Below are positions 36,549 to 46,979 of a stretch of DNA of 64,000 bases, piece after piece. Made by a program: the position numbers and the translations under genes. Source of the stretch: Oxalobacteraceae bacterium AB_14 (GTDB lineage Bacteria; Pseudomonadota; Gammaproteobacteria; Burkholderiales; Burkholderiaceae_D); the NCBI GenBank assembly GCA_000381565.1, contig KB906724.1, positions 964,350 to 1,028,349 of the forward strand, written 5' to 3'. Below the pieces are notes generated by a model that ran no database searches, was not told the DNA's origin, and was given only the letters and a program-made list of their open reading frames with translations. Every line of letters starts with the position of its first letter. Position 1 is the stretch's first letter.

Positions 36549-36998
36549 TTAGTGTTTGCCGGTGCTGCCAAAGCCGCCTTCGCCGCGCTCGCTGTCGCCG
36601 AATTCTTCGACCACGTTGAAGCCCACTTGCAGCACCGGCACGATGATCAGCTGCGCCAGGCGCTCCATCGGGTTCAGCGTGAAGGCGCTGTGGCCGCGGT
36701 TCCAGGTCGAGATCATCAGCTGGCCCTGGTAGTCGGAGTCGATCAAGCCTACCAGATTGCCCAGCACGATGCCGTTTTTGTGGCCCATGCCGCTGCGCGG
36801 CAGGATCATCGCGGCGTAGCCAGGATCGGCCACGTGGATCGCCAGGCCGGTTGGAATCAGCACGGTCTGGCCGGCTTCGATGACCATAGCCGCATCGATG
36901 CAGGCGCGCAGATCGAGGCCGGCGGAACCAGGGGTGGCGTAGGCCGGCATCTGGTCTTTCATGCGCGGGTCGAGGATTTTGACGTCGATGTTTTTCAT
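36549..36998 (-). CDS. dut: Deoxyuridine 5'-triphosphate nucleotidohydrolase
   Basis: 149 aa, homotrimeric dUTPase. It hydrolyses dUTP to dUMP, keeping uracil out of DNA and feeding dTMP synthesis. All five motifs are present: [40 protein letters not shown] and the C-terminal [12 protein letters not shown]. Its start codon directly follows the coaBC stop (no spacer), as in many proteobacteria. Confidence 0.97.
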   Translation of the reverse strand: MKNIDVKILDPRMKDQMPAYATPGSAGLDLRACIDAAMVIEAGQTVLIPTGLAIHVADPGYAAMILPRSGMGHKNGIVLGNLVGLIDSDYQGQLMISTWNRGHSAFTLNPMERLAQLIIVPVLQVGFNVVEEFGDSERGEGGFGSTGKH

Positions 36999-38225
36999 TT
37001 ATTTAGCAAATAAGGAGTGCTGGGAGATCCGTTTCGAGATCTCCGAAATCAGTTGGCGCGCCAGCGTCAGCTTGTCGGCGCGCGGCAGTATGGTGTGGCC
37101 GTTTTCATCGAACAGGATGATGGTGTTGTCGTCCTGGCCGAAGGTGTGGTGGCCGATATTCCCTACCAGCAGGGGGATGCCTTTTTTCTCGCGCTTGTCG
37201 GCGCCGAACTGCACCAGGTTTTCCGATTCGGCGGCGAAGCCCACGCAGTACGGATGGCCGGCCAGCGTGGTGCGGGCGGCGACGCCGGCGAGAATGTCCG
37301 GGTTCTGCTCGAACTTCAGGTCCGGCACCGAGCCGTCCGGGTTCTTCTTGAGTTTCTGCTCGCTGGCGTTGGACACGCGCCAGTCGGCCACCGCCGCCAC
37401 CGCGATGAAGATGTGCTGGTGGTCGACATTGGCCATCACCGCGTCGTGCATCTGCAGCGCGCTCTGGACGTTGATGCGCTGGACGCCGAACGGCGCCGGC
37501 AGCGCCGTCGGGCCGGACACCAGGATCACCTCGGCGCCGGCTTCGCGCGCGGCGCGCGCCACGGCGTAACCCATCTTGCCCGAGGACAGATTGGTGATGC
37601 CGCGTACCGGGTCGATCGGTTCGAAGGTCGGACCGGCGGTGATCAGGATGCGCTTGCCCGCCAATACCTTGGGCTGGAACGAGGCCACCAGCTCCTCGAG
37701 CAGCTGCGCCGGTTCCAGCATGCGGCCCATGCCCACTTCGCCGCAGGCCTGGTCGCCGGCGGCGGGGCCGAAGATGACGATGCCGTCGTCGCGCAGCTGC
37801 TGCGCGTTGCGCTCGGTGGCGGGGTTCTGCCACATCTCGACGTTCATGGCCGGCGCCACCAGCAGCGGCACCAGGCGCGGACGCGCCAGGCACATGGTCG
37901 ACAGCAGGTCGTCGCAGACGCCGTGCGCCAGCTTGTACATGAAGTCCGCCGAGCAGGGCGCGACCAGGATGGCGTCGGCGTCGCGGGTGACGTCGATGTG
38001 GGCCATATTGTTCTCGACGCGCGGATCCCACTGGCTGCTGAACACCTTGTTGCCCGACAGCGCCTGCATGGTGACGGCGGTGATGAAGTGGGTGGCGGCG
38101 TCGGTCATCACCACCTGCACCGAGGCGCCGGCCTTGGTCAGCGCGCGGCACAGTTCCGCCGCCTTGTAGCAGGCCACGCCGCCGGACAGGCCGAGGACGA
38201 TTTTCTTGCCGGTCAATTCCATCAT
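36999..38225 (-). CDS. coaBC: Phosphopantothenoylcysteine synthetase/decarboxylase
   Basis: 408 aa bifunctional coenzyme A enzyme. The N-terminal CoaC part (about 1-190) is a flavin-dependent decarboxylase with LGLSGGVACYKAAEL, the active-site His in THFIT, and the PAMNVEMWQNP clamp. The C-terminal CoaB part (about 190-408) ligates cysteine to phosphopantothenate, with ITAGPTFEPIDPVRGI and NLSSGKMG. GGGAG lies 6 bp before the first of two adjacent ATGs. It is co-directional with lspA and dut. Confidence 0.97.
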   Translation of the reverse strand: MMELTGKKIVLGLSGGVACYKAAELCRALTKAGASVQVVMTDAATHFITAVTMQALSGNKVFSSQWDPRVENNMAHIDVTRDADAILVAPCSADFMYKLAHGVCDDLLSTMCLARPRLVPLLVAPAMNVEMWQNPATERNAQQLRDDGIVIFGPAAGDQACGEVGMGRMLEPAQLLEELVASFQPKVLAGKRILITAGPTFEPIDPVRGITNLSSGKMGYAVARAAREAGAEVILVSGPTALPAPFGVQRINVQSALQMHDAVMANVDHQHIFIAVAAVADWRVSNASEQKLKKNPDGSVPDLKFEQNPDILAGVAARTTLAGHPYCVGFAAESENLVQFGADKREKKGIPLLVGNIGHHTFGQDDNTIILFDENGHTILPRADKLTLARQLISEISKRISQHSLFAK

Positions 38226-38237
38226 GCGCTGCTCCCG

Positions 38238-38741
38238 TTATTTGTTCACCCGGCGCAGCTCATCGAGGATGAACAGCGCCGCGCCGATGCAGATGGCCGA
38301 GTCGGCGATGTTGAACGCCGGGAAGTGGCCGATTCCGTTCCAGTGGAAATCGAGGAAGTCGACCACGTGGCCGTACAGGATGCGGTCGATGACGTTGCCG
38401 ATGGCGCCGCCCAGGATCAGCGACAGCGCCCACGAGAACATGCGCTGGCTGCCGTGCTTTTTCAGCAGTACGATGATCCAGGCCGCCGCGCCGAGCGCGA
38501 TGGCGGTGAAGAAGTAGCGCTGCCATCCGCCGCTGTTCTGCAGGAAGCTGAACGCCGCGCCCTTGTTATACGCCAGCACCAGGTTGAAGAAGGAGGTGAT
38601 GACCTTCTCTTCACCGAGCTGGAAGGTCTTGGTGATGGTGATCTTGGACAGCTGGTCGAACAGGACGACGATGGCGGCAATGCCCAGCCATGGCGTCAGG
38701 CTGGCCGAGGATTTGGTCGGAAAGATTTTTTTGGTGGCCAT
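38238..38741 (-). CDS. lspA: Lipoprotein signal peptidase (signal peptidase II)
   Basis: 167 aa with four membrane helices. It cleaves prolipoprotein signal peptides after lipid attachment. The two catalytic aspartates lie in GNVIDR and [13 protein letters not shown] and DQLSKI are also conserved. It lies 12 bp before coaBC and 126 bp after ileS, the gap holding a REP-like repeat. Confidence 0.96.
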   Translation of the reverse strand: MATKKIFPTKSSASLTPWLGIAAIVVLFDQLSKITITKTFQLGEEKVITSFFNLVLAYNKGAAFSFLQNSGGWQRYFFTAIALGAAAWIIVLLKKHGSQRMFSWALSLILGGAIGNVIDRILYGHVVDFLDFHWNGIGHFPAFNIADSAICIGAALFILDELRRVNK

Positions 38742-38773
38742 GAGTTATTCAAATTGGTTCTGAGCGGCTAGCT

Positions 38774-38856
38774 CCGTCATCCCCGCGCAGGCGGGGATCC
38801 ATGCTGAGCGTCCGCCGCAAGCTCAGTATGGGTTCCCGCGTGCGCGGGAACGACGG
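38774..38856. repeat. REP-like paired palindrome, copy 1
   Basis: The left unit (GTCATCCCCGCGCAGGCGGGG) and the right unit (GGTTCCCGCGTGCGCGGGAA, then CGACGG) are inverted copies around a short spacer. It sits between ileS and lspA, and three relatives occur in other intergenic gaps of this window. Confidence 0.8.
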
Positions 38857-38867
38857 CGGGTCATATC

Positions 38868-41735
38868 TTAAGCGAACTTGCGTTTTTCGCCCGCACCGAA
38901 CAGGTTGCTGTGGCAACGGCCGCACAGGGTAGGGTGGTCCGCATGCGCGCCGACGTCGGCGCGGTAGTGCCAGCAACGCTCGCACTTCTCGGCCGTCGAG
39001 GCGCTCACTTCGACCGCTTCATCCGCTTCGCTTGCCACCTGCACCGCCTTGGCGGCGGAGGTGATGAAGACGAACTTCAGATCGTCGTCCAGGCTGGCCA
39101 GCAGCTGGTACTTCTCGCCGGCGGCCTTGATGGTCAGTTCCGCCTGCAGCGAGGAGCCGATCGCGCCCGAGGTGCGCACGTCTTCGAGCTGCTTGGTGAC
39201 GTCGGTGCGGACCGCGCGCAGGGCCGTGTACTTGGCCAGCAGCGCGGCGGCGTCGGCCGCTTCCGGCAGCGTCCACCAGGTTTGCGTGAAGATGGTTTCG
39301 TCGCTGGCCTTGTAGGCTGCTTCGCCGGCGAAGATGGCCCATGCCTCTTCCGCCGTGAACGACAGCGCCGGCGCCATCACGCGCAGCAGGCTTTGCGTGA
39401 TGTGCCACAGCGCGGTCTGCGCCGAGCGGCGCGCAGGCGAGGTGACGGCGCTGGTGTACAGGCGGTCCTTGAGCACGTCCAGGTAGAAGCCGCCCAGGTC
39501 TTCCGAGCAGAAGTTCTGCAGCTTGGAGTAGATCGGCTGGAACTCGTACTGCAGGTAGTGCTCGGCGATTTCGGCCTGCAGCGCCGCCATGTTGGCGACG
39601 GCGTAGCGGTCGATCTCCAGCATGTCGTCGATCGCCACCGCGTCCTTGGCGGCGTCGAAGTCGGACAGGTTGGCCAGCAGGAAGCGCAGCGTGTTGCGGA
39701 TGCGGCGATAGGCTTCGGTGACGCGCTTGAGGATCTCGTCGGAGATCGACAGTTCGCCGGTGTAGTCGGTGGTGGCCACCCACAGGCGCAGCATGTCGGC
39801 GCCCAGCTTGTTCCAGACGTCCTGCGGGGCGACCGTGTTGCCGACCGATTTGGACATCTTCTTGCCTTCGCCGTCGACCACGAAGCCGTGCGTCAGCAGC
39901 GCCTTGTAGGGGGGCGCGCCGTTCAGCATCGAGGACGTCAGCAGCGAGGAGTGGAACCAGCCGCGGTGCTGGTCCGAGCCTTCCAGGTACAGGTCGGCCG
40001 GGAAGGCCGATTGTTCCTTGTGCGAGCCGCGCAGCACGGTCTGGTGGGTCGAGCCGGAATCGAACCAGACGTCCAGCGTATCCTTGTTCTTTTCGTAGCT
40101 TGCCGCTTCGTCGCCGAGCAGGTCTTTCAGGTCCAGCGCCAGCCAGGCGTCGATGCCGCTCTTTTCGATCAGCTTGGCCACCTGCTCCAGCAGTTCCGGG
40201 GTGCGCGGATGCAGCGCGCCGGTTTCCTTGTGGACGATGAAGGCCATCGGCACGCCCCACTGGCGCTGGCGCGACAGGGTCCAGTCGGGGCGGTTGGCGA
40301 TCATGCCGTGCAGGCGCGCCTTGCCCCAGTCCGGGAAGAACTTGGTCTCGTCGATGCCTTTGAGCGCGGTTTCGCGCAGCGTGTGGCCGCCGTCCTTGGG
40401 CTTGACGTCCATGCCGGCGAACCACTGCGAGGTGGCGCGGTAGATGATAGGCGTCTTGTGGCGCCAGCAGTGCATGTAGCTGTGGTCGAACATCTTCACT
40501 TCGAACAGCGCGCCCGCCTCCTTCAGAGCGTTGCAGATCGGCTTGGAGGCTTCCCAGATCGTCATGCCGCCGAACAGCGGCAGCGTCGACGCGTATTTGC
40601 CGTCGCCCATGACCGGGGTCAGGATGTTCTCGTCCTTCATGCCATGCGCGCGGCAGGAGATGAAGTCGTCCAGGCCGTAGGCTGGCGCCGAGTGCACCAC
40701 TCCGGTGCCGCTTTCGGTGGTCACGTATTCGGCCAGGTACATCGGCGACAGGCGGTCGAAGAAGGCGTCCGAGGCGTGCAGCGGGTGGCGGAAGCCGATG
40801 CCGGCCAGCGCCGCGCCGTGGCAGGTGGCGATGGTGGTGCCTTCGAGCTTGTAGCGCGCCAGGCAGGCTTCGACCAGGTCTTGCGCCAGGATCAGCAGCA
40901 AGGGCTGGCCGTCGCGCTCGGTCTGCACCAGCGAGTAGATCACTTCGGCGTTGACGTTCAGCGCCTGGTTGGACGGGATGGTCCAGGGGGTGGTGGTCCA
41001 GATGACGATGTAGCCGTTCTCGGTCGGCAGCTGGTCCAGGCTGAAGGCGGTGGCCAGTTGGTCGAATTCGGCGAACTTGAAGCCGACGTCGATCGCCGGG
41101 TCGCGCTTGTCCTGGTATTCCACTTCCGCTTCCGCCAGCGCGGACTGGCAGTCGAAGCACCAGTTGACCGGCTTCAGGCCGCGGTAGACGTAGCCTTTCT
41201 CCAGCAGTTGGCCGAGGGCGCGCAGTTCGTCGGCCTCGTTCGAGTAGTTCATGGTCAGGTAGGGGTTCTGCCATTCGCCCAGCACGCCCAGGCGGATGAA
41301 GTCCTTGCGCTGGCGGTCGACCTGCTCCAATGCGTAGGCGCGGGCCTTGGTCAGCACTTCGGCGGTCGGCAGGTTCTTGCCGTATTGTTTTTCGATCTGG
41401 ATCTCGATCGGCATGCCGTGGCAATCCCAGCCCGGCACGTAGGGCGCGTCGTAGCCGGCCAGGCCGCGGGCCTTGACCACCATGTCCTTCAGGATCTTGT
41501 TGACGGCGTGGCCGATGTGGATGTCGCCATTGGCGTACGGCGGACCGTCGTGCAGGATGAATTTCGGACGGCCTGCGGCGGCTTTGCGCACGCGCTCGTA
41601 GATCTTCTTGTCCTGCCATTGCTTGACCCAGTTCGGCTCGCGCTTGGCCATGTCGCCGCGCATCGGGAACGGGGTTTCGGTCATGTTGACCGGGTATTTG
41701 CTTTCAGGCTTCTTTGCGGATTTGTTATCGGACAT
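38868..41735 (-). CDS. ileS: Isoleucyl-tRNA synthetase
   Basis: 955 aa class I synthetase charging tRNA-Ile. The HIGH motif is in [11 protein letters not shown] (about residue 70), and KMSKS is present in [11 protein letters not shown] (about 615). The editing (CP1) domain lies between them, with [16 protein letters not shown]-terminal zinc finger is built from CERCW and CGRCHSN. The ribF-ileS-lspA order is conserved in proteobacteria. Confidence 0.98.
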   Translation of the reverse strand: MSDNKSAKKPESKYPVNMTETPFPMRGDMAKREPNWVKQWQDKKIYERVRKAAAGRPKFILHDGPPYANGDIHIGHAVNKILKDMVVKARGLAGYDAPYVPGWDCHGMPIEIQIEKQYGKNLPTAEVLTKARAYALEQVDRQRKDFIRLGVLGEWQNPYLTMNYSNEADELRALGQLLEKGYVYRGLKPVNWCFDCQSALAEAEVEYQDKRDPAIDVGFKFAEFDQLATAFSLDQLPTENGYIVIWTTTPWTIPSNQALNVNAEVIYSLVQTERDGQPLLLILAQDLVEACLARYKLEGTTIATCHGAALAGIGFRHPLHASDAFFDRLSPMYLAEYVTTESGTGVVHSAPAYGLDDFISCRAHGMKDENILTPVMGDGKYASTLPLFGGMTIWEASKPICNALKEAGALFEVKMFDHSYMHCWRHKTPIIYRATSQWFAGMDVKPKDGGHTLRETALKGIDETKFFPDWGKARLHGMIANRPDWTLSRQRQWGVPMAFIVHKETGALHPRTPELLEQVAKLIEKSGIDAWLALDLKDLLGDEAASYEKNKDTLDVWFDSGSTHQTVLRGSHKEQSAFPADLYLEGSDQHRGWFHSSLLTSSMLNGAPPYKALLTHGFVVDGEGKKMSKSVGNTVAPQDVWNKLGADMLRLWVATTDYTGELSISDEILKRVTEAYRRIRNTLRFLLANLSDFDAAKDAVAIDDMLEIDRYAVANMAALQAEIAEHYLQYEFQPIYSKLQNFCSEDLGGFYLDVLKDRLYTSAVTSPARRSAQTALWHITQSLLRVMAPALSFTAEEAWAIFAGEAAYKASDETIFTQTWWTLPEAADAAALLAKYTALRAVRTDVTKQLEDVRTSGAIGSSLQAELTIKAAGEKYQLLASLDDDLKFVFITSAAKAVQVASEADEAVEVSASTAEKCERCWHYRADVGAHADHPTLCGRCHSNLFGAGEKRKFA

Positions 41736-41800
41736 GGTTATCTTCAGTGATTTTTATTCGGGGAGTTCGGTGTAGCCGGCGCGCGTGGCTGGTCGCGCGG

Positions 41801-42784
41801 CTAAATTCGGTCGGTGGCGGTGGTGGCGCCGTCGCGCTCTTGCAGGCGCTGGGCGAAATACTCGCGGGCGATGACGGCGTCGCGCTCGATGGCGGCGGTC
41901 AGCGTCGGCAGGTCGACGTATTTTTCCTCGTCGCGTATCTTGTGGAGGAATTCGACGCGCACCTGTTTGCCGTAGCAGTTCCGGGCGAAGTCGAACACAT
42001 GCACTTCCAGCAGCACGCGGCCGCTGTCGTCGACGGTCGGGCGCACGCCCAGGCTGGCGACGGCCGCCAGCGGCTGCTCGGCCAGGCCGTGCACCTGCAC
42101 GACGAAGATGCCGGACAGCGCGGGGCGGTGCGGCACGCGCAGGTTCAGCGTGGGGAAGCCCAGGGTGCGGCCCAGCTTCTGGCCGTGGATCACGTGGCCC
42201 GATATCGCGTAGGGATGGCCCAGCAGCGCCTCGGCATGCGCGAAGTCGCCCTCGGCCAGCGCGGCGCGCACGGCGGAGGAGGAGATGCGGTTGCTGCCGT
42301 TCATCACGGTCGGCAGGGTCTCGACGTGGAAGCCGTAGTGCCGGCCCGCTTCCAGCAGCATCTGGACGTTGCCGGCGCGGCGGGCGCCGTAGCAGAAGTC
42401 GTCGCCGACCATCAGCCACTTGACGTGCAGGCCTTCGACCAGCACTTTTTCGGTGAATTCCTGCGGCGTGAGCGCGGCGAACGGCGCCGAGAAGTGCTCG
42501 ACGATGACGCGGTCGATGCCGTTGTCGGACAGCGATTGCAGCTTGTCGCGCAGGTTGGCGATGCGCGGCGGCGCCTTCGACAGCTCGCCGGCCTTGTGCG
42601 CGAAGAATTCGCGCGGATGCGGTTCGAAGGTCATCACGGCAGCTTCCAACCCGAGGCCGGTGGCGGCGGCGCGCACGCGGCCCAGCAATGCCTGGTGGCC
42701 GAGGTGGACACCGTCAAAGTTGCCTATCGTGAGCGCGCAGGGCGCGCGCGCCGCTGCATTGGGTAGACCTCGAAATACCTTCAT
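41801..42784 (-). CDS. ribF: Bifunctional riboflavin kinase/FAD synthetase
   Basis: 327 aa. The N-terminal FMN adenylyltransferase domain (about 15-175) has TIGNFDGVHLGHQALL and ISSSAVRAALAEGD. The C-terminal riboflavin kinase domain (about 185-310) has GHVIHGQKLGRTLGFPTLN. It makes FMN and FAD. First gene of the leftward ribF-ileS-lspA-coaBC-dut set. Confidence 0.96.
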   Translation of the reverse strand: MKVFRGLPNAAARAPCALTIGNFDGVHLGHQALLGRVRAAATGLGLEAAVMTFEPHPREFFAHKAGELSKAPPRIANLRDKLQSLSDNGIDRVIVEHFSAPFAALTPQEFTEKVLVEGLHVKWLMVGDDFCYGARRAGNVQMLLEAGRHYGFHVETLPTVMNGSNRISSSAVRAALAEGDFAHAEALLGHPYAISGHVIHGQKLGRTLGFPTLNLRVPHRPALSGIFVVQVHGLAEQPLAAVASLGVRPTVDDSGRVLLEVHVFDFARNCYGKQVRVEFLHKIRDEEKYVDLPTLTAAIERDAVIAREYFAQRLQERDGATTATDRI

Positions 42785-42872
42785 GGGAATCTGGGGGGGA
42801 ACTGTCGCTAAATGGAGGATTATACGGTTTGTTTGCGGTAGCCGACAGTTAACCTGAAAAGCCGCCTCCCTG

Positions 42873-42942
42873 CGTCGTTGCCGCGAAAGCGGGAATCCAT
42901 GCCGAGTGGGATCAGGCGCGTCGCATGGAGGGAATGACGTCG
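42873..42942. repeat. REP-like repeat, degenerate copy 2
   Basis: The left unit CGTCGTTGCCGCGAAAGCGG followed by GAATCCATG is well kept. The right unit has decayed to CATGGAGGGAATGACGTCG. It lies between ribF and the TPR-protein terminator. Confidence 0.6.
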
Positions 42943-42956
42943 ATCAGCTTGGCCAT

Positions 42957-42996
42957 AAAAAAAAGCGCTGCCGGCGGGGCCGGGCAGCGCTTTTTT
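42957..42996. terminator. Terminator after the tonB-exb-TPR operon
   Basis: AAGCGCTGCC and GGCAGCGCTT pair into a strong stem, with A-runs before and T-runs after. It works in either direction, but the gene that ends here is the leftward TPR protein. Confidence 0.85.
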
Positions 42997-43011
42997 GCCG
43001 CAACGCCCGAA

Positions 43012-44235
43012 TTACATCGGGTGGTTGATGTTCAGCGTCCAGTAGCGGGCCAGTTCGGCGGTGCCGTCCTTGCCTTTGACGCCTCTCAGGGTGGCCAGCG
43101 CGGCAGGCTTCTTGCCGGCGTTGAACTGGGCGATACCCTGGTGCAGCTTGACGGCGTCAGGATGTTTCGCGGTGCCCATCTTCACAGCCTGGTCCAGCAG
43201 CGCCAGGCCCTTGTCGGCCTTGCCGGCGGAAACCAGCGCGTAGCCCATATTGGCCAGCGTGTCGGCGTCCTTGCTCTTGAACGCTTCCGCTTCCAGCGCG
43301 GCTTGCTTGGTGTCGAACTCGGTCTGGGTCTTGGCGGCCAGGTCTTTCAGGCGCTGGTGGCGGGGGGCGTCGGAGCCGGTGCCCAGCACGCCTTTTTTGT
43401 AGCCCTGGTCGATGATCTTGGTCGCTTCGGCAGGGTTACCCGCTTGCAGCGCCAGCTGGGACATTTCCATGTACTCGCCCGGCTTGCTCAGCAGGCCGTT
43501 GACCAGGCGCAGGCGCAGCACATCCAGCGACAGCGTCGAGGCGAAGCCAGGCTTGCCCGACACGCGGTTCAGCAGGTCGGCCCAGTAGCTGGTCTTGGGA
43601 TAGGAACCGGCCAGTTTTTCCAGGGTCTGGACGTAGCCTTCCTTGTCGTTCTGCTTCAGCTGGATATTGGCCAGCATTTGCAGCGACGCTTCCGAGCCGC
43701 TTTTCGACGATTGCAGTTCCTTGGCTGCTTCCGAGTACTTGCCGCTGATGTAGTAGGTCTGGATCAGCAGTTCGCGCATCTGGCCGTCGTTCGGATTGTC
43801 TTTCAGCGTGCGCTGGATCCAGGTGATGGCTTTGGGATAGTCCTTGGCGCGGTAGTAGATGCCGGCCAGGGCCTGGGTGAATTTCGGTTGTTCGGCAGCG
43901 GACAGCTTGCCGGAGTTGATCACGGCTTCAAAGGCCTTGGCGGCGGCGTCGTTATCGCCAGCGGCAGCTGCGGCCGAAGCGCGGGTGCGTTCGATCAGAT
44001 AGGCTTCGTGGGGCGATTTGCCACCGACGGCATCGGCGTCCCGGAGTTTGGCCAGTGCTTCTTTGTTCTTGCCTGCCGCAGCCAGTTTCTGTGCTTCCTG
44101 CAATGGTTTGCCGATTTCAGCGCGCACCGTTTCAGCTGCGTAGGCAACCGGGGAGAGACCTGCCAGGGGAGCTGCTGCTGTGAAACCAATAGCGGCCATT
44201 ACCAGGCCGAGATGAGCGAGACGAAACTTGGTCAT
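43012..44235 (-). CDS. Periplasmic TPR protein of the TonB operon
   Basis: 407 aa. A signal peptide (about 1-35, ending AYA) precedes several tetratricopeptide-like repeats (for example AAGKNKEALAKLRDADAV, ALAGIYYRAKDYPKAITWIQ, LANMGYALVSAGKADKGLAL). It is the last gene of tonB-exbB-exbD-exbD and probably helps assemble or tune the energy-transducing complex, as TPR proteins do in similar operons. The ATG at 44235 is chosen because the signal peptide starts there; an earlier in-frame start lacks support. Confidence 0.82.
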   Translation of the reverse strand: MTKFRLAHLGLVMAAIGFTAAAPLAGLSPVAYAAETVRAEIGKPLQEAQKLAAAGKNKEALAKLRDADAVGGKSPHEAYLIERTRASAAAAAGDNDAAAKAFEAVINSGKLSAAEQPKFTQALAGIYYRAKDYPKAITWIQRTLKDNPNDGQMRELLIQTYYISGKYSEAAKELQSSKSGSEASLQMLANIQLKQNDKEGYVQTLEKLAGSYPKTSYWADLLNRVSGKPGFASTLSLDVLRLRLVNGLLSKPGEYMEMSQLALQAGNPAEATKIIDQGYKKGVLGTGSDAPRHQRLKDLAAKTQTEFDTKQAALEAEAFKSKDADTLANMGYALVSAGKADKGLALLDQAVKMGTAKHPDAVKLHQGIAQFNAGKKPAALATLRGVKGKDGTAELARYWTLNINHPM

Positions 44236-44306
44236 GGGTAAGTTTTCTTTCTTCAAAATGCGAAATAGGCAGGAACGGTCCTGCCTATCGTTGAACATAG
44301 AACTGA

Positions 44307-44735
44307 TTATTGGAACTGCTCGTTGCCGACCAGGCCAATCTTGGTCACGCCCAGACGTTGGGCCGCAGCCATCACGCCTGCCACGACTTTGTACGATACC
44401 AGCTTGTTCGGACGCAGATGCACTTCCGGTTGGTCTGGTTGCGCAGCGACATCGGTCAGTTTCGCTTCCAGGGTACCGCGGTCGGGAACGACAGCGTTAT
44501 CCCACAGAATCGTACCGTCGAAGTCGACGTCGATCGTGATCACCACAGGTTCCTTCACAGGCGGAGGCGGGGTGCCGACCGGCATGTTCAGGTTGACCGA
44601 GTGGTTGGCTTTCGGAATCGTAATGATCATCATGATAATCAGCACCAGCATCACGTCGATGAGGGGCGTCATGTTCATTTCCATCATTGGTTCCGGATCC
44701 GCGCCACCGCTTGGGGAGCCGACATTCATACTCAT
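44307..44735 (-). CDS. exbD: ExbD-type biopolymer transporter (second copy)
   Basis: 142 aa inner-membrane protein with one N-terminal helix (about 22-42: MTPLIDVMLVLIIMMIIT, carrying the proton-conducting Asp) and a periplasmic domain (about 60-140). It partners ExbB. Sequence differs clearly from the neighbouring ExbD copy, so they are not recent duplicates and may form a mixed complex. Confidence 0.92.
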   Translation of the reverse strand: MSMNVGSPSGGADPEPMMEMNMTPLIDVMLVLIIMMIITIPKANHSVNLNMPVGTPPPPVKEPVVITIDVDFDGTILWDNAVVPDRGTLEAKLTDVAAQPDQPEVHLRPNKLVSYKVVAGVMAAAQRLGVTKIGLVGNEQFQ

Positions 44736-44794
44736 GGTGTTTCCTTTTAAGAAGGGCAGGCCCCGACTGCGGGCCTGCGATGCACTAGAGGGGA

Positions 44795-45223
44795 TTAACC
44801 CTTGTCAGGCGGTTCGGTGATGAAGCCGACCTTCTGAATACCAGCGCGCTGGGTAGTGTAAATAACCTTGCCGATTGCTTCGTAGCGAGTTTCTTGGTCG
44901 CCACGGATATGTACTTCCGGCTGAGGCAATTTGACCGCTTCCACCTTCAGATTGTCGAACAACTCATTCGCGTCGCGCATCTTCCGCTGATTCCAGTAGA
45001 TATCGCCATCCTTGCTTACAACGATGTTGACATCTTCCGGCTTGGTCTGAATAACCTGGTTGGCTTCTTCCGGCAGCTTGATCTTGATCAGCTTCAGAAC
45101 AACCGGGCTCGTGATCAGGAAGATAATCAGCAGAACCAACATGATGTCCACCAGGGGCGTCGTGTTGATTTCTGACATGACTTGATCTTCGTCTCCGCTA
45201 TCGGAGCCTACGGACATCGACAT
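44795..45223 (-). CDS. exbD: ExbD-type biopolymer transporter (first copy)
   Basis: 142 aa. The same layout: a single helix with NTTPLVDIMLVLLIIFLIT, including the essential Asp, then a periplasmic domain. It starts 6 bp after exbB ends, the closest coupling in the operon, so it is the likely main partner of ExbB. Confidence 0.93.
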   Translation of the reverse strand: MSMSVGSDSGDEDQVMSEINTTPLVDIMLVLLIIFLITSPVVLKLIKIKLPEEANQVIQTKPEDVNIVVSKDGDIYWNQRKMRDANELFDNLKVEAVKLPQPEVHIRGDQETRYEAIGKVIYTTQRAGIQKVGFITEPPDKG

Positions 45224-45229
45224 GATTAA

Positions 45230-46144
45230 TTATCCAATCTTTTTAGCGCCGGCGGCACGGCCAGCTTCGCTGGTGGACATGGCGCCCGAGATCAGTACCG
45301 AGTGCACGTCAGCGGAGAACGAACGCACGTCTTCCATGGCCGACTTGTTACGACGCACCAGCCAGTTGTAACCCAGAACGGCAGGAACCGCGACGAACAG
45401 ACCGAAAGCGGTCATGATCAGCGCTTCACCCACTGGACCTGCAACCTTGTCGATCGATGCGTTACCCGACATGCCGATGGCGATCAGTGCATTGTAAATA
45501 CCCCAAACGGTACCGAACAGACCGATGAACGGTGCGGTCGAACCAACGGTTGCCAGGAACGACAGGCCGTCTTGCAGACGCGATTGAACTTTGTCAACAG
45601 CGCGCTGGATGGACATGGTCACCCAGGTCGACAGGTCGATTTGTTCCAGCAGGGCGCCGTCGTGGTGCACGGTGGCCTTGGTGCCGGTTTCAGCGATGAA
45701 GCGGAATGGCGAGCCGTCTTTCAGGGCTGCCGAACCGGCGGCGATCGACGATGCTTTCCAGAACTTGGCCGAGGTTTCTTTCGACTGCTTGAAGATCTTC
45801 ATCTGGTCGATCAGCTTGGTGATGATGATGTACCACGAACCCATGGACATCAGCGACAGGATGATCAGGGTGCCGCGCGAGACGAAACCACCGTTCCAGA
45901 CAGCTTCGAAGCCGTAAGGATTGTCCACTTCTTCTTTGCCGGCTTTGGCAGCTGGAGCTTCCGCTGCCGGAGCTTCTGCTGCTGGTGCGGCTGCCGCATC
46001 CGCTGCTGGAGCGGCTGCTGGCGCCGAAGCGGCGGCCGAGGCTGGCGCGTCAGCGAAAGCTGGGGCGCTTACCAGGGCGGTGGCTGCGGTCACGGAAAAC
46101 AGCACAGCGGCCAGTACAGCGGACAAACGGGTATTCTTAAACAT
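45230..46144 (-). CDS. exbB: ExbB-type proton channel protein
   Basis: 304 aa MotA/TolQ/ExbB family protein. A cleavable-looking signal (about 1-31) and an Ala/Pro-rich stretch (about 32-70) precede three membrane helices. These include the signature STAPFIGLFGTVWGIYNALI (about 205-225) and VAVPAVLGYNW. With ExbD it uses proton flow to energise TonB. The N-terminal extension is longer than in E. coli ExbB but common in Burkholderiales. Confidence 0.94.
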   Translation of the reverse strand: MFKNTRLSAVLAAVLFSVTAATALVSAPAFADAPASAAASAPAAAPAADAAAAPAAEAPAAEAPAAKAGKEEVDNPYGFEAVWNGGFVSRGTLIILSLMSMGSWYIIITKLIDQMKIFKQSKETSAKFWKASSIAAGSAALKDGSPFRFIAETGTKATVHHDGALLEQIDLSTWVTMSIQRAVDKVQSRLQDGLSFLATVGSTAPFIGLFGTVWGIYNALIAIGMSGNASIDKVAGPVGEALIMTAFGLFVAVPAVLGYNWLVRRNKSAMEDVRSFSADVHSVLISGAMSTSEAGRAAGAKKIG

Positions 46145-46230
46145 GCTTCCTCCAAATTGATAAAATAATCAGATCGCTGAACGTAATGACAACGAAAATT
46201 ACTAAGTGAGACTAAACTGCCGCCTCGGTT

Positions 46231-46890
46231 TTACTCCAGCGTCCAGACGTATTGCATCTGCATCCACGCTTCCGTCGGTTTCCCGTCGGTCAGACCCGGT
46301 TTGAATCGGCATTTGCCGATACCGTTAACCGCAGCCTTGTCCAAGTCCCTAAAACCACTGGATTTGACGATCTTGGAATCGGCGACGCGGCCGTCGACCC
46401 CAATCAAGAACGATAACGTGACCGTACCGGTTTCTTCGTTACGCAGGGAGGATTTTGGCCACTCCGGTTTCGCGCAGGTGCTGAAGTCAGCCACAGCAGC
46501 TACGTTTACCGATTTAGCCGGTCCCGGTGGCGCTGCCGGTGGTGCTGGTGGCGCTTTTTGCAGTTCGTTCGTCGCAGGCTTGACGTTGGTCGCATTCGCG
46601 ATCGTGTTTTGCGGCGGCGGTGGCTGCTGCACATTCACCTCGACTGGCGGGATGAATGGCGGTGGTGGCGCTTTCATCTCTGGCGGAGGTGGTGGCGGTG
46701 GGAGTTCTTTCGGTGGAGGAGGTTTGACCTCCTCAATGATCTTGGTCTCCACTGGTGCGATCATCTTGCTCACCAGACGTTTACCCAAGCCCGTCACGAT
46801 CCCATAAGCAACCAGGAGGTGCAACAAAACGACAATGGTAATGCCTGTAAAGTTCTTCCCGGTGCTTTTCTCGTTGTGCGTGAAATTCAT
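46231..46890 (-). CDS. tonB: TonB energy-transducing protein
   Basis: 219 aa. One N-terminal membrane helix (about 13-31) is followed by a Pro-rich periplasmic spacer (about 48-125, with KPPPPKELPPPPPPPEMK). The TonB C-terminal domain (about 135-219) has GTVTLSFLIGVDGRV, KSSGFRDLDKAAV and the ending WTLE. It links the ExbBD motor to TonB-dependent receptors. The ATG at 46890 has GGAG about 10 bp upstream; a TTG seven codons earlier is less likely. Confidence 0.94.
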   Translation of the reverse strand: MNFTHNEKSTGKNFTGITIVVLLHLLVAYGIVTGLGKRLVSKMIAPVETKIIEEVKPPPPKELPPPPPPPEMKAPPPPFIPPVEVNVQQPPPPQNTIANATNVKPATNELQKAPPAPPAAPPGPAKSVNVAAVADFSTCAKPEWPKSSLRNEETGTVTLSFLIGVDGRVADSKIVKSSGFRDLDKAAVNGIGKCRFKPGLTDGKPTEAWMQMQYVWTLE

Positions 46891-46979
46891 GCCTGCTTTC
46901 TCCAATACCAACTCTTTTTGTTGCTACTAAACCCCAAAATGGCGACACAAAACAACAGCCGCATCCGGGACGTCGGCGA

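Noticed and set aside
38910..41750. A 946-codon open frame antisense to ileS.
   Set aside because: Shadow of a conserved synthetase in high-G+C sequence; low-complexity product, no family resemblance.
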